A DNA stretch of 35,967 bases, taken from positions 1-35,967 of the forward strand of contig JACVRW010000021.1 in NCBI GenBank assembly GCA_014534235.1. The letters run 5' to 3'. This document shows positions 25,516 through 33,751 of the stretch, in pieces. Both the position numbers and the translations under genes were made by a program. Every line of letters begins with the position of its first letter. Position 1 is the stretch's first letter. The notes beneath the pieces are model-generated. The model was not told the DNA's origin. It saw only the letters and a program-made list of their open reading frames with translations, and did not search any database. Source of the DNA: Thermoleophilaceae bacterium. GTDB lineage: Bacteria > Actinomycetota > Thermoleophilia > Solirubrobacterales > Thermoleophilaceae.

Positions 25516-27584
25516 CGCTCGCCGAGCCGGGCGTCCATCGCCAGGCGCAGCGCGGCGAGCTGCCGGCGCTCACGCGCATTCGGGCGTCGCAACAGAGCCT
25601 TCAGGACGATCCGGTCGGCGAGCGTCACCGCCTGGAGCCGGTCGTCCCAGCGGGCGATCCGCCGGCCTCGGCGCTCGGCCACGACCGCATGACGCTGCCG
25701 CGCCAGGAGCTCGACCGGCTCGCCGCCGAACGCCGGGCCCACCGCGTGCGCCTGATGATGGATCACGCGGGCATCCGGCCACCACCAAGTCTCGATCCCG
25801 GCGTCACGAGCGCGCAGCCCGAGGTCGAGGTCCTCGCCATAGAGGAAGATGCGCTCGTCGAAGGGTCCTAGCCGGCGGAGAGTCGCGGTGCGCCCACCGA
25901 TGCAGCACGCCACCGCCCAGGCCACCGCCCGCGGCCGGTCACCCCGCCACGGCTGGACCCTCCGCCGGACGAGCGGCGGCAGCGCGGCGGGCGGTACGAG
26001 CGCCGTGATCACGGCCGCCGGCGAGACCGGCTGGAGATGGACCGAGTCCTGTCGGGTGCCGTCCGGGCGGAGCACGAGCGGGGCGAGCAAGCGCTCGGGT
26101 GTCCCCGGCCGCGTCGCCTCCGCGGCCAGGGCGGCGAGCGAATCGTCGAGGAGCTCGACGTCCGGGTTGAGGACCACGCAGGCCGGGGTCTCGACGAGCG
26201 CGACTCCGGCGTTCGCCGCCCGGCCGTAGCCGACGTTCTCGCGCTCGATCACCAGGATCTCGCGCCGGAAGCGGCGTGCGAGCGCCGCGCTTTCGTCCTC
26301 CGAGCCCGAGTCAACGACGACGACCCTTGCGGCCGGCAGGTGACGGGCGACCGAGGCCAGCAGCCGGCCCAGGTCGTGCTCCGAGTTGTGGGTCACGGTG
26401 ACGAGGGTGAGACCTCCGCCGGCCTCCGCGTCGGTTGCCCCAGCCGGCGCGAGCGCCGCGGCCTCGACCCACCGGCGTCGCGCGTCGGCGAGCGCGAAGT
26501 TCTTCGCGGCGTGCGCACGTGCCCGCTCGCCCGCGCGCCGAAGCCGCTCGCCGTCGCCGAGCATCTCGACCAAGGCGCCGGCCGCGGCGCATGCGTCGCC
26601 AGGCTCGAAGAGCCGCCCCCCTCCGTCGGCCACGATCTCGAGCGGCCCGCCAGCCGCGGGCGCGATCACGGGGCGCCCGCATGCCATCGCCTCGAGCAGC
26701 ACGAGCCCGAAGGGCTCACGATCGGCGCAGTGGAGCAGGCAGGACGCGTCCGCCAGTGCGGGCCGCGGGTCCGTGAGCGCCCCGGGGAACTCCACCCGCC
26801 CGGCCAAGTCCGGCTCGGCGGCGCGGCGGCGGAGGCGCTCGAGCAGCCGTTCGCTCTCCTCGCCGACCGTGTGCCCGGCGACGACGAGCCGCAGGGCCGG
26901 CAGCTCGCGGGCCGCCATGGCGACGGCCTCCAAGGCGAGGTCGGGTCGCTTCCAGTCGACGATTGCGCCGAGCAGCAGCGCCACCGGCGGGTCCGCCCGC
27001 GCGGGCGAGGCGGTGAAGCTCTGGACGTCGACGCCGGGCATGGCCACGCGCACGCGCGACGCGAGCCGCCGGCGCGGATCGAGATCGCTCGCCGTCGCGG
27101 CCGACAGCACGACGACGCGTTCGGCGCGGCCGGCCGCGAGGCGGACGAGCCGCGCGACGCCCGGGCTCGGCAGGAAGTCCACGTGCTCGAAGATGAGCGG
27201 CGGCCGGTCCCGTACCGTCCGAAGCGCCGCCGCGGAGGCGATCGCGCTCCGCATCCCGAAAGCGACCACCGCGCGGGGTCGGAGCGACGCGACCGCCATG
27301 CGGACCTCGCGCCCGTGCGCGGCGAGGTGGAAACCCGCCCGCGCCCGAGTGCGCGCGCCCCCGCGGAGCTCGCGCGGCCGCGCCGGGCGTGTGAGCACCG
27401 CGACGACGGCGTCGCGTGCCCGCGACGCCAGCTCGCCGTCCGGGCAGACCAGGACGGCCGGCTCGGAGAGCCCGCCCGCGATGTCGACCAGGAGGCGCTC
27501 GGCGCCTCCCCACAGCCCGGAGTAGCTAACGAACAGGACCGGACCCGGGCGGGCGCGCCCCGCGGGCGACCTTGGTTCGATCAT
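25512..27584 (-). CDS. Bifunctional glycosyltransferase, GT4 fused to GT2
   Basis: This 690-residue two-domain enzyme probably adds two sugars in sequence on the cytosolic face. The N-terminal GT4/GT-B part (about 15-385) shows VLFVSYSGLWGGAERLL near the start, VALLLGAIVDWKRPDLAL and the retaining-enzyme signature EPFGLVLLEAMACG (about 286-299), followed by GGPLEIV. The C-terminal GT2/GT-A part (about 392-690) shows TLVTVTHNS, VVVDSGSEDES, NVGYGRAANAG, LNPDVELLDD and FDERIFLYGEDLDLGLR, typical of rhamnosyltransferases. The two domains are joined by an Ala/Gly-rich linker. The ATG at 27584 has no Shine-Dalgarno sequence. Nine bases upstream lies a strong palindrome shared with the divergent GT2 gene. 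The stop overlaps the AftD stop, tail to tail. Confidence 0.88.
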   Translation of the reverse strand: MIEPRSPAGRARPGPVLFVSYSGLWGGAERLLVDIAGGLSEPAVLVCPDGELASRARDAVVAVLTRPARPRELRGGARTRARAGFHLAAHGREVRMAVASLRPRAVVAFGMRSAIASAAALRTVRDRPPLIFEHVDFLPSPGVARLVRLAAGRAERVVVLSAATASDLDPRRRLASRVRVAMPGVDVQSFTASPARADPPVALLLGAIVDWKRPDLALEAVAMAARELPALRLVVAGHTVGEESERLLERLRRRAAEPDLAGRVEFPGALTDPRPALADASCLLHCADREPFGLVLLEAMACGRPVIAPAAGGPLEIVADGGGRLFEPGDACAAAGALVEMLGDGERLRRAGERARAHAAKNFALADARRRWVEAAALAPAGATDAEAGGGLTLVTVTHNSEHDLGRLLASVARHLPAARVVVVDSGSEDESAALARRFRREILVIERENVGYGRAANAGVALVETPACVVLNPDVELLDDSLAALAAEATRPGTPERLLAPLVLRPDGTRQDSVHLQPVSPAAVITALVPPAALPPLVRRRVQPWRGDRPRAVAWAVACCIGGRTATLRRLGPFDERIFLYGEDLDLGLRARDAGIETWWWPDARVIHHQAHAVGPAFGGEPVELLARQRHAVVAERRGRRIARWDDRLQAVTLADRIVLKALLRRPNARERRQLAALRLAMDARLGER

Positions 27585-27593
27585 CAGCGGCAA

Positions 27594-27623
27594 GCTACCC
27601 GGCGCCGGGAGGCGCCGAGTAGC
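27594..27623. promoter_or_regulatory. Long palindrome/hairpin between divergent glycosyltransferase genes
   Basis: The left arm GCTACCCGGCGCC (27594-27606) and right arm GGCGCCGAGTAGC (27611-27623) pair at 12 of 13 positions around the four-base loop GGGA. The element fills most of the 39-bp gap between the ATG at 27584 (minus) and the ATG at 27624 (plus); its right arm abuts the plus ATG. In RNA it would place the GGGAGG ribosome-binding site in the loop and stem. As DNA it could be an operator for both genes. Confidence 0.6.
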
Positions 27624-28598
27624 ATGGCCGCCCCCGCCGTGCGCGCAGCCGTGGTGATTCCCAACTGGAACGGCGCGGCCTGGCTTACGGGCTGCCTGGA
27701 CGCCGTCGCCGCGCAGACGCACCCGCCGGAGGAGGTGGTGGTCGTGGACGGCGCCTCGTCGGACGACTCGCTGACGGTCCTGTCCCAGCATCCGTCGGCG
27801 CCGCGCGTGGTGCAGCTGGGCGCGAACCTAGGCTTCGGCGCCGCCGCCAACCGCGGGATCGCCGCCACTTGCGCGGATGCCGTGGCCCTCGTCAACACGG
27901 ACGTCGTGCTCGCCGAGGACTGGCTCGAGCGCGCCCTTGCCGCACTGGCGAGCCACGCCGACGCTGCCGCGGTGGCCACTAAGATGGTGGCGCTCGACGA
28001 CCCCGGCCGCATCGACGACACCGGCGACTTCCTCGGCCGCGACGGCGCCGCGGTGCAGCGGGGCAAGTTCAGGCCGGACCACGGCCAGTGGGACGCGCCG
28101 GGCGAGGTTTGGGGGGCATGTGCGGGCGCAGCGCTCTACCGGCGGGATGCCGTCCTGGCGGTAGGCGGGTTCGACGAGCGCTTCTTCATGTACCTCGAGG
28201 ACGTGGATCTCGCGCTGCGCCTCCACCTCGCCGGTTGGCGCTGCCGCTACGAGCCGGCCGTCGCGCGGCATGCGGCGGAGGGCAGCTCCGGGCAGCTGTC
28301 ACGTCCGCCGGCGTTCTGGGTGGCGCGCAACAACCTGCTGCTTGTCGCGAAGGCGTTCCCGCTCCGCTGGGCGCCGTTCGTGCTCTACCGCCAAGCGGGA
28401 TATGCCTGGCACGCCGCGCGCCAAGGACGCCTGCGCGCGCACGTGCGGGGTCTCGCGGCGGCGGTACCGCTCCTGCCGGCGATGTTGCGCGAGCGGTCGC
28501 GGCTGCGCCGCTCGGCGCGCGTGCCGATCGAGGAAGCCATCCCGGCCCGACCGATCCGAGGACCGCGCGCGCTCGGGCACCCACGCTCCGGGGAGTGA
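27624..28598 (+). CDS. GT2 glycosyltransferase, rhamnosyltransferase-like
   Basis: This 324-residue family 2 enzyme has AVVIPNWNGAAWL (8-20), VVVVDGASSDDS (38-49), NLGFGAAANRG, VALVNTDVVLAEDWLE (about 88-103), and the acceptor-side motif FDERFFMYLEDVDLALRLHLAG (about 183 onward). The last resembles WbbL-type rhamnosyltransferases. A basic C-terminal stretch could contact the membrane. It probably adds one sugar to a lipid-linked oligosaccharide. The ATG at 27624 is preceded by GGGAGG with an 11-base spacer lying in the hairpin described at 27594-27623. The open frame reaches far upstream through the antisense of the neighbouring gene, but this is a shadow. It ends one base from the stop of the convergent GT4 gene. 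Confidence 0.9.
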   Translation: MAAPAVRAAVVIPNWNGAAWLTGCLDAVAAQTHPPEEVVVVDGASSDDSLTVLSQHPSAPRVVQLGANLGFGAAANRGIAATCADAVALVNTDVVLAEDWLERALAALASHADAAAVATKMVALDDPGRIDDTGDFLGRDGAAVQRGKFRPDHGQWDAPGEVWGACAGAALYRRDAVLAVGGFDERFFMYLEDVDLALRLHLAGWRCRYEPAVARHAAEGSSGQLSRPPAFWVARNNLLLVAKAFPLRWAPFVLYRQAGYAWHAARQGRLRAHVRGLAAAVPLLPAMLRERSRLRRSARVPIEEAIPARPIRGPRALGHPRSGE

Positions 28599-28599
28599 C

Positions 28600-29955
28600 C
28601 TACACGCCGTGACGGAACGCCCTCGCGAAGTTGCGCGCCATCCGGCGCCCCACCTCCATCGGGCCGTCCCTGGCGACCTGGTGCGCCAGGATCCCGGGGT
28701 ACTGCCCGTAGGTGGACATGGCTAGGGCGACCGGGTGCTTGCGCGGGACCGGGCGCTCTCGATGGTGCACGCAGTAGTCGACCAGGGGGCGGGCGGCCTC
28801 CTCCCAGCGGAAGGCGGAGGCCGCCTCGCGCACCCGCCCGGACGTGCGCGCCCACAGCTCATCATCGTCGAGCAGCTCGGCACAGGCGGCCGCGAAGCCG
28901 TCGCCGTCCTCGGGATCGAAGGTCGCGCCGAGTTCTCGTTGCTCCACCAGATCGGCCATCGAGTCGCCACGCGCGAGCACCATGGGGAGCCCGGCCCACA
29001 GGTAGTCGAGCACCCGGGTGCGGAAGGAGAACCGAGCCTCGAGGTGATCGTGGTGGGCCGAGACCCCCAGGTCCGCCTCGAGTAGGTAGCTCTGCCGCTC
29101 CTTGTAGGGAACCCAGCCGCGATTGAAGTGGACGCACGCGCCCTCGAGCCCTCGCTCGCGCGCGTAGGCCACCGCCGGATCCGCGCTCGAGGGGACGAGT
29201 TGGCGGTCGGCGCCGGGCCGGTCGATCCCCATGAAGAAGAGGTGGACGCGGCGGCCCTCAGCCGTCAGCCGTTCCACCGCCCGCATCGGAGTGAACGCGT
29301 CCAGCCAGCGCCAGATGCCGCCTCCCCAAAGGAGGACGCGGTCGTCGACGTCGATGCCGGGCCACACGCCCTTGAGTACCGGCCGCTCGTGCGTCGGCGG
29401 CCGGTCGGCCAGGCCGAAGGGCACCACGTCGACGACCGCGCGGTACGTGGGGTCGCGGCGGTAGGAGTCGAGGTCGAGTAGGCCGGCGAGGCCCATGCCG
29501 CCGAGCCACAGGTCACGCTGCTTCTCGCTCGCGCAGATGACGAAGTCCGCCGCGGCGCACTGGGCGAAGACCGCCCGGGTCAGACGCCGGGCGAGGCTCC
29601 GCTCGCGCGGGGCGCCGGCGTCTGCGAGCGCCTCGAGCAGCTCGATCATCAGTGGGTTGTAAAGGTCGGCCACGTACCGGATCGGGAGCTTCTGGACGTA
29701 GCGCAGGAGCTGGGCGGGGAGCTGCTGGGCGACCACTACGTCGTGGGTGCGGATCGCCGCCAGCAGGGCGTCGAAGTCCGCGCTCGTCGCCTGGAGCAGC
29801 TCGAGCCGCGGGTCCTCGACGTGACTCGGCCCGGGGGCCGCCAGCGTCACGCGACAGTGCCCCGCCAGCGCGCGGGCCAGCTCCAGCGCCCGGATCGCCG
29901 GCCCCGCCATGGCGCCGCCGACCGGTTCGCCGGAGACGACGAGGACGCGGGTCAC
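28600..29955 (-). CDS. GT4-type glycosyltransferase
   Basis: This 451-residue GT-B-fold enzyme has RVLVVSGEPVGGAMAGPAIR at the N-terminus, LLWGGGIWRWLDAF at the start of the second domain, and HDHLEARFSFRTRVLDYLWAG, PMVLARGDSMADLV and LGATFDPED near the end. The SFRTRVLDYLWAGLP segment replaces the usual E-x7-E region of GT4, as in a subgroup found in O-antigen-type clusters. I choose the GTG at 29955 because it forms a GTGA overlap with the methyltransferase stop and puts the first strand at the N-terminus. An ATG at 29979 is possible. It is third in the coupled flippase-methyltransferase-GT4 operon. Donor and acceptor are unknown. Confidence 0.87.
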   Translation of the reverse strand: MTRVLVVSGEPVGGAMAGPAIRALELARALAGHCRVTLAAPGPSHVEDPRLELLQATSADFDALLAAIRTHDVVVAQQLPAQLLRYVQKLPIRYVADLYNPLMIELLEALADAGAPRERSLARRLTRAVFAQCAAADFVICASEKQRDLWLGGMGLAGLLDLDSYRRDPTYRAVVDVVPFGLADRPPTHERPVLKGVWPGIDVDDRVLLWGGGIWRWLDAFTPMRAVERLTAEGRRVHLFFMGIDRPGADRQLVPSSADPAVAYARERGLEGACVHFNRGWVPYKERQSYLLEADLGVSAHHDHLEARFSFRTRVLDYLWAGLPMVLARGDSMADLVEQRELGATFDPEDGDGFAAACAELLDDDELWARTSGRVREAASAFRWEEAARPLVDYCVHHRERPVPRKHPVALAMSTYGQYPGILAHQVARDGPMEVGRRMARNFARAFRHGV

Positions 29956-30647
29956 CGGGTCGGCCGGTCGCCGATCCATCCCTGTCCGAGCAGCCGCGAG
30001 AAGTAGCGGGGGCGGGTGGAGTCCACGCGCGCCAGCGCCCCGTACACGCGCTGCAGCGGCCGCGGGAGCACGAGCCCGGCGAGCATGTGGTCGATGGGGT
30101 GGCTCTGCGTCACCTCGCAACGCGCGAAGCTCGCCTGGAGCAGCTCCCGGAGCGAGTCCACCGTGAAGAACTGGCGGTGGTCGACATCGAGCATGTGGCT
30201 GAACTCGATCGGTACCGAGCCGAAGTCCTGGGTGCAGTTCGGGGTGCTGACGAGCACGTTGTGGCCGGCCACGCGGGCCGCCTCGCGGAGCAGGGCGCCC
30301 GGGTCCTCGAGGTGCTCGAGCACCTCGATCAGGATCACGGTGTCCATCGCATCGTCGGCCAGCGATAGCCGCTCGCCGTCATAGCTGTCCGCGCGCACGC
30401 CGATCCCGCGCGCGGCCTTGACGTACTCGTCAATCACGTCGAGCGCGTAACAGTCGAAGCCGCGGTCGCCGAGCGCGCGGCTGTATCCGCCGAGCCCGCA
30501 GCCCAGGTCGAGCACGCGGCGGCCCGCCCGCTCGGCCACGAACTCAACGAGCTCGGGATCGACCTGCGACATCGGATCGGTCTCGCGGTACCAGGTTCGC
30601 GTGTCGCGCGGCCCGCGGGGCATGCGCGTCGCGCGGCCATCCGTCAA
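29952..30647 (-). CDS. Class I SAM-dependent methyltransferase
   Basis: This 231-residue Methyltransf_11/23-type enzyme has RVLDLGCGLGGYS (44-56), an acidic end of strand 2 (ALDVIDEYV), and VILIEVLEHLEDPGALL (about 100-116). HDHRQFF-like wording appears as VDHRQFFTVDSL. The start is a TTG that overlaps the flippase stop as TTGA and has GGAG seven bases upstream. An ATG at 30623 lacks a ribosome-binding site. It is sandwiched between a flippase and a GT4, which suggests methylation of a glycan intermediate, possibly a chain-terminating cap. That role is inferred from position only. Confidence 0.88.
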   Translation of the reverse strand: MTDGRATRMPRGPRDTRTWYRETDPMSQVDPELVEFVAERAGRRVLDLGCGLGGYSRALGDRGFDCYALDVIDEYVKAARGIGVRADSYDGERLSLADDAMDTVILIEVLEHLEDPGALLREAARVAGHNVLVSTPNCTQDFGSVPIEFSHMLDVDHRQFFTVDSLRELLQASFARCEVTQSHPIDHMLAGLVLPRPLQRVYGALARVDSTRPRYFSRLLGQGWIGDRPTR

Positions 30648-32059
30648 CGGCGGACTCCGATCAGGACCTCGCGACTACGTGGGCTGATCGCATACAGCAA
30701 GCCCGCATAGAGGGCCGCCGCGAGGGGGAGCACCGCCGCCAGCGAGGCGTCACGGAGTAGCCACAGGAGGCCGCCCATCACGGCCGCTGCGGCCACCGCG
30801 GGAGCGAGCGTGCCCGGGCGAGGAAAGAAGCTGAAGTTGCGTCGCATCAGGAAGTATGAGCCCGCGAGGATAAGGGCCTCCGAAGCGACGGTCACCACCG
30901 CCGCTGCGACGATGCCGTACCGCGGGATCAGGAAAAAGTTGAGCCCGACGTTGAACGTCAGGGCGGAGACGTTCAGCCACAGCGCGCTGGCCTGGCGCCC
31001 CTTCGCTATGAGGGCGAAGCCGAACACCCCATTCACCCACGAGAGCGCGCCCGCCATCAGCAGGACACGCAGGGGTGTTGCGGCCCCCTCGAACTCCGTC
31101 CCCCCCGCCAACTCGATGATCGGGGGCGCCAGCACCAGCCCGCCGGCGACGAGCGGCGCGCCGAGGATCACGAACAGGTCCGTGGACGCCTGAATCGTGC
31201 GAAGCGCCCGTGGGTCGTCGTTCGCCACCGCCTCCGAGAGCACCGGGAAGACGGTGGTGAGGAAGATGGTGCCGAACGCGAGCGTGAACTCGAGGATGCG
31301 GTACGCGAGCGTGTACAGCCCCACCTCGTCGTACGGCTGGTAGAGCGAGATGATCAGCGTGTCGGCGCGGAAGTAGAGCTCGTTGATCGCGAGCGCGAGA
31401 CCCAGCGGAAGACTCACGACCAGCAGCGGCCGCCACACGGCCGGCTGTGCCCGAAAGCGCAGCGTCGTGACGCCGCGGGTACATAGCCAGGTGACCGCCA
31501 GCGTGGCGGCGGCGCCGCCCGCTGCGGCGCCCATGACGGCGTAGAAGCCGAGGTCGAGCAAGGCGACGACCAGCGTGAGGCCGAGCGCGAAGGCGCGTCC
31601 GGCGACCTCGCCAGCGACCGCCCTCGCCATGCGCAGCTGCGACTGGAGGACCGTCACGAGCGAACTGGTGAGCATTCCAAAGAGGAGCGGACCGCCGGCG
31701 AGCACGATCGCCAGCCGTACATCTGGGTCGTACGGCAGCAGCAAGCTGAGCGCCGCCCCAAGCGCGATCACGACGATCGAGAGCAGCAGGCGCAGCGTGA
31801 GCGCGTTCCCGACGAGCTCGTCGGTGCGCGAGGGCTCCTTGCTGATCTCCCGCACCACCGTCATGTAGAGCCCGGCGTCCGCCAGCACCCCGAAGAGCTG
31901 CATGTACATCAGCGCGAGCGTGAAGCGCCCGTAGTCGTTCGGACCGAGGTACCGCGTAAGCACGGCGATGGACGCCGCCCCGAGCGCGAGCACGGCCGCC
32001 TTGCCGGCTACCTGGATGGCGGTGTTCGACGCGACTCGCTGCCTGATCGACGGCCCCAC
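30644..32059 (-). CDS. Oligosaccharide flippase (MATE/MOP superfamily, Wzx-like), copy 1
   Basis: This 471-residue, roughly 14-helix membrane protein is of the polysaccharide biosynthesis/Wzx type, moving lipid-linked oligosaccharides across the membrane. Family features include the N-terminal ASNTAIQVAGKAAVLALGAA, LTRYLGPNDYGRFTLAL (typical RxLGPxDYG of this superfamily), AINELYFRADTLIISLY around the middle (where Wzx proteins have a RxD), and repeated helices to the end. The GTG at 32059 starts the operon flippase, methyltransferase and GT4. The stop overlaps the next gene's TTG. It is divergent from the GT39-like gene. A small palindrome TCACGTCGTGA lies at 32072-32082 in that gap. Confidence 0.9.
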   Translation of the reverse strand: MGPSIRQRVASNTAIQVAGKAAVLALGAASIAVLTRYLGPNDYGRFTLALMYMQLFGVLADAGLYMTVVREISKEPSRTDELVGNALTLRLLLSIVVIALGAALSLLLPYDPDVRLAIVLAGGPLLFGMLTSSLVTVLQSQLRMARAVAGEVAGRAFALGLTLVVALLDLGFYAVMGAAAGGAAATLAVTWLCTRGVTTLRFRAQPAVWRPLLVVSLPLGLALAINELYFRADTLIISLYQPYDEVGLYTLAYRILEFTLAFGTIFLTTVFPVLSEAVANDDPRALRTIQASTDLFVILGAPLVAGGLVLAPPIIELAGGTEFEGAATPLRVLLMAGALSWVNGVFGFALIAKGRQASALWLNVSALTFNVGLNFFLIPRYGIVAAAVVTVASEALILAGSYFLMRRNFSFFPRPGTLAPAVAAAAVMGGLLWLLRDASLAAVLPLAAALYAGLLYAISPRSREVLIGVRR

Positions 32060-32155
32060 CGCACACAGTCTTCACGTCGTGACGGCCGTGCGCCCGCGGA
32101 GGCCGGCTCCGATCTGGCTCTGCGTAGGTTCACACCGCGCCGTAGGGTTCGCTCC

Positions 32156-33691
32156 CTGGAGTCCTCCCGCGTAGGCCACCGCCGTACGGCGGGCGTCGAC
32201 GGCCGGCCCGTCGCTGGCGTCTTCGTCCCTGCGGCGGTTCGCTATGGGGTCCTCTTCGCGCTCGGCGCGCTGCTCTCCGCCGTCACGGTCTGGTGGGGGA
32301 TCAACCCGCACGACGAGGGCCTCGCGCTCCAGGCGGGGGCCCGTGTGGCCGACGGCCAGCTCCCGTACCGCGACTTCTACGCCAACTACGGGCCCGGTCA
32401 GTACTTCCTCGTCGGCGGCCTCGACCTTCTGTTCGGACCCTCACTCCTGACCTGGCGAATCGTGCGCGTGGCGCTCGACGCCACGGTGGGAGTGCTCGCC
32501 TATGCCCTCGCCCGCCGCGACGCCCCGGAGCCCTTGGCGCTCGCCGCCTGGCTCGCGGTCGCCGGGGCCATGGCCTTCCCCAGCATCCCGCACCCGAACC
32601 CGGCGGCGCTCGCGCTCGGCCTCGGCGCGATCCTCATCGCGCGGCGCTTCTCCGCCGCGGCGGGTGTGCTCGCGGGCGCGGCCGTCGCCTTCCGGTTCGA
32701 CGTCGGCGCAGCGGCCCTTGCCGGCGCGGCCCTGGCCGCGGGCGGCCGACCCGCCGCGGGTCGAGTGGCGGGCGTCTGCGTCGTCGTGGCGGCCGGGCTA
32801 CTCGCCCCGATCGTCCTTGCCGCGCCGGGCCCCTTCTGGGAGCAGACGCTCGGCTTCGCCGTCGACGAGCAGCGCCTTCAGCGTCTCCCGCTGCCCGGCG
32901 CCTGGGACGGGGGCTTCGAGCCGAACAAGATCCTGCAGCACTACTTCCCGTACGTACTGCTCGGCGGGACCGCCGTGTGGCTCGTCGTGGCTGTTCGGGG
33001 GCGGGCGCCCGTGCGGCTATGGGCGCCTTTCCCGCTCGCGCTCGCCGGAGTCGCGTACCTCCTCGCGCGCACCGACGAGTTCCACCTCGTCCCGCTCGCG
33101 GCTGTGCTCCCCATTCTGCTGGCGGCCGCCGCCGCTCGCGAGAAGCGGGCCGGGCGGACGGCCTGGGCCGTTGTCCTGGTGGCGCTTGTGGGCGCGATCG
33201 CGCTCCACGGGCTCGACCGAAAGCGCATCCAGGTGCTCGACCCGCCGCCGGTCGCCGCCATCCACGGCGGCGTCGCCGACGGCGTGCGGGCCCCGGCCCG
33301 CGAGGCGCGCGCGCTGAGCGCGCTGGTGCGGTATGTGCGCGCCCGCGTCCCGGAAGGGCGGCCCGTGTTCGTGGCGAACCCACGCCACGACCTCGTCAGG
33401 GCCGGCAACCCGCTGGTGTACGTCGTGCTCGACCGCGACAACCCGACCCGGTACGACGTCATGCAACCGGGCGTGGTGACCACCGCGCCGGTGCAGCGGG
33501 AGATCGTCCGCGACCTGGAGCGCTCGAGTCCCGAGCTCGTCATCCGCTGGCTCAGCCCCGTGGCATCGTACGCAGAGCCAAACGGCGCCGGGCGCTCGAG
33601 CGGAGTTCGGATCCTCGACCGCTACCTGGCGCGGCGATATGCGGCCGAGCGCCGGTTCGGCGACTACCAGGTCCTTCGCCGCCGTGGCTGA
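32156..33691 (+). CDS. GT39/PMT-like membrane protein with unresolved start
   Basis: The reading frame encodes a polytopic protein with a clear GT-C first loop: a helix YGVLFALGALLSAVTVWWG, then INPHDEGLALQAGARVADG and LPYRDFYANYGPGQYFLVGGLD. About nine helices and a soluble C-terminus ending DYQVLRRRG follow. The first standard start in frame is a GTG at 32345, inside this loop. Using it would delete the first helix and the catalytic acidic pair at HDEG, so translation must start further upstream. No ATG, GTG or TTG is in frame from 32060 to 32345. I therefore give a CTG at 32156 (TAGGG nine bases upstream) as a provisional start. A sequencing indel is an alternative. Likely a lipid-linked-sugar-using glycosyltransferase. 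Confidence 0.7.
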   Translation: MESSRVGHRRTAGVDGRPVAGVFVPAAVRYGVLFALGALLSAVTVWWGINPHDEGLALQAGARVADGQLPYRDFYANYGPGQYFLVGGLDLLFGPSLLTWRIVRVALDATVGVLAYALARRDAPEPLALAAWLAVAGAMAFPSIPHPNPAALALGLGAILIARRFSAAAGVLAGAAVAFRFDVGAAALAGAALAAGGRPAAGRVAGVCVVVAAGLLAPIVLAAPGPFWEQTLGFAVDEQRLQRLPLPGAWDGGFEPNKILQHYFPYVLLGGTAVWLVVAVRGRAPVRLWAPFPLALAGVAYLLARTDEFHLVPLAAVLPILLAAAAAREKRAGRTAWAVVLVALVGAIALHGLDRKRIQVLDPPPVAAIHGGVADGVRAPAREARALSALVRYVRARVPEGRPVFVANPRHDLVRAGNPLVYVVLDRDNPTRYDVMQPGVVTTAPVQREIVRDLERSSPELVIRWLSPVASYAEPNGAGRSSGVRILDRYLARRYAAERRFGDYQVLRRRG

Positions 33692-33751
33692 TGGGGCCGG
33701 CGGTCGGCGGCGGCGCGCCCGCCTGGCCCGCGTGATTTAGTCCACGCCACG

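Noticed and set aside
26037-27623. Long plus-strand open frame running antisense to the GT4-GT2 gene and continuing in frame into the rhamnosyltransferase-like GT2.
   Set aside because: It is the complement frame of a GC-rich gene and is Arg/Gly-rich without any domain pattern; the conserved GT2 sequence begins only at the ATG at 27624.
33692-33751. Possible promoter or terminator between the GT39-like gene and the small membrane protein.
   Set aside because: The stretch is GC-rich with no clear hexamers, stable hairpin with T run or ribosome-binding site, so nothing can be supported.
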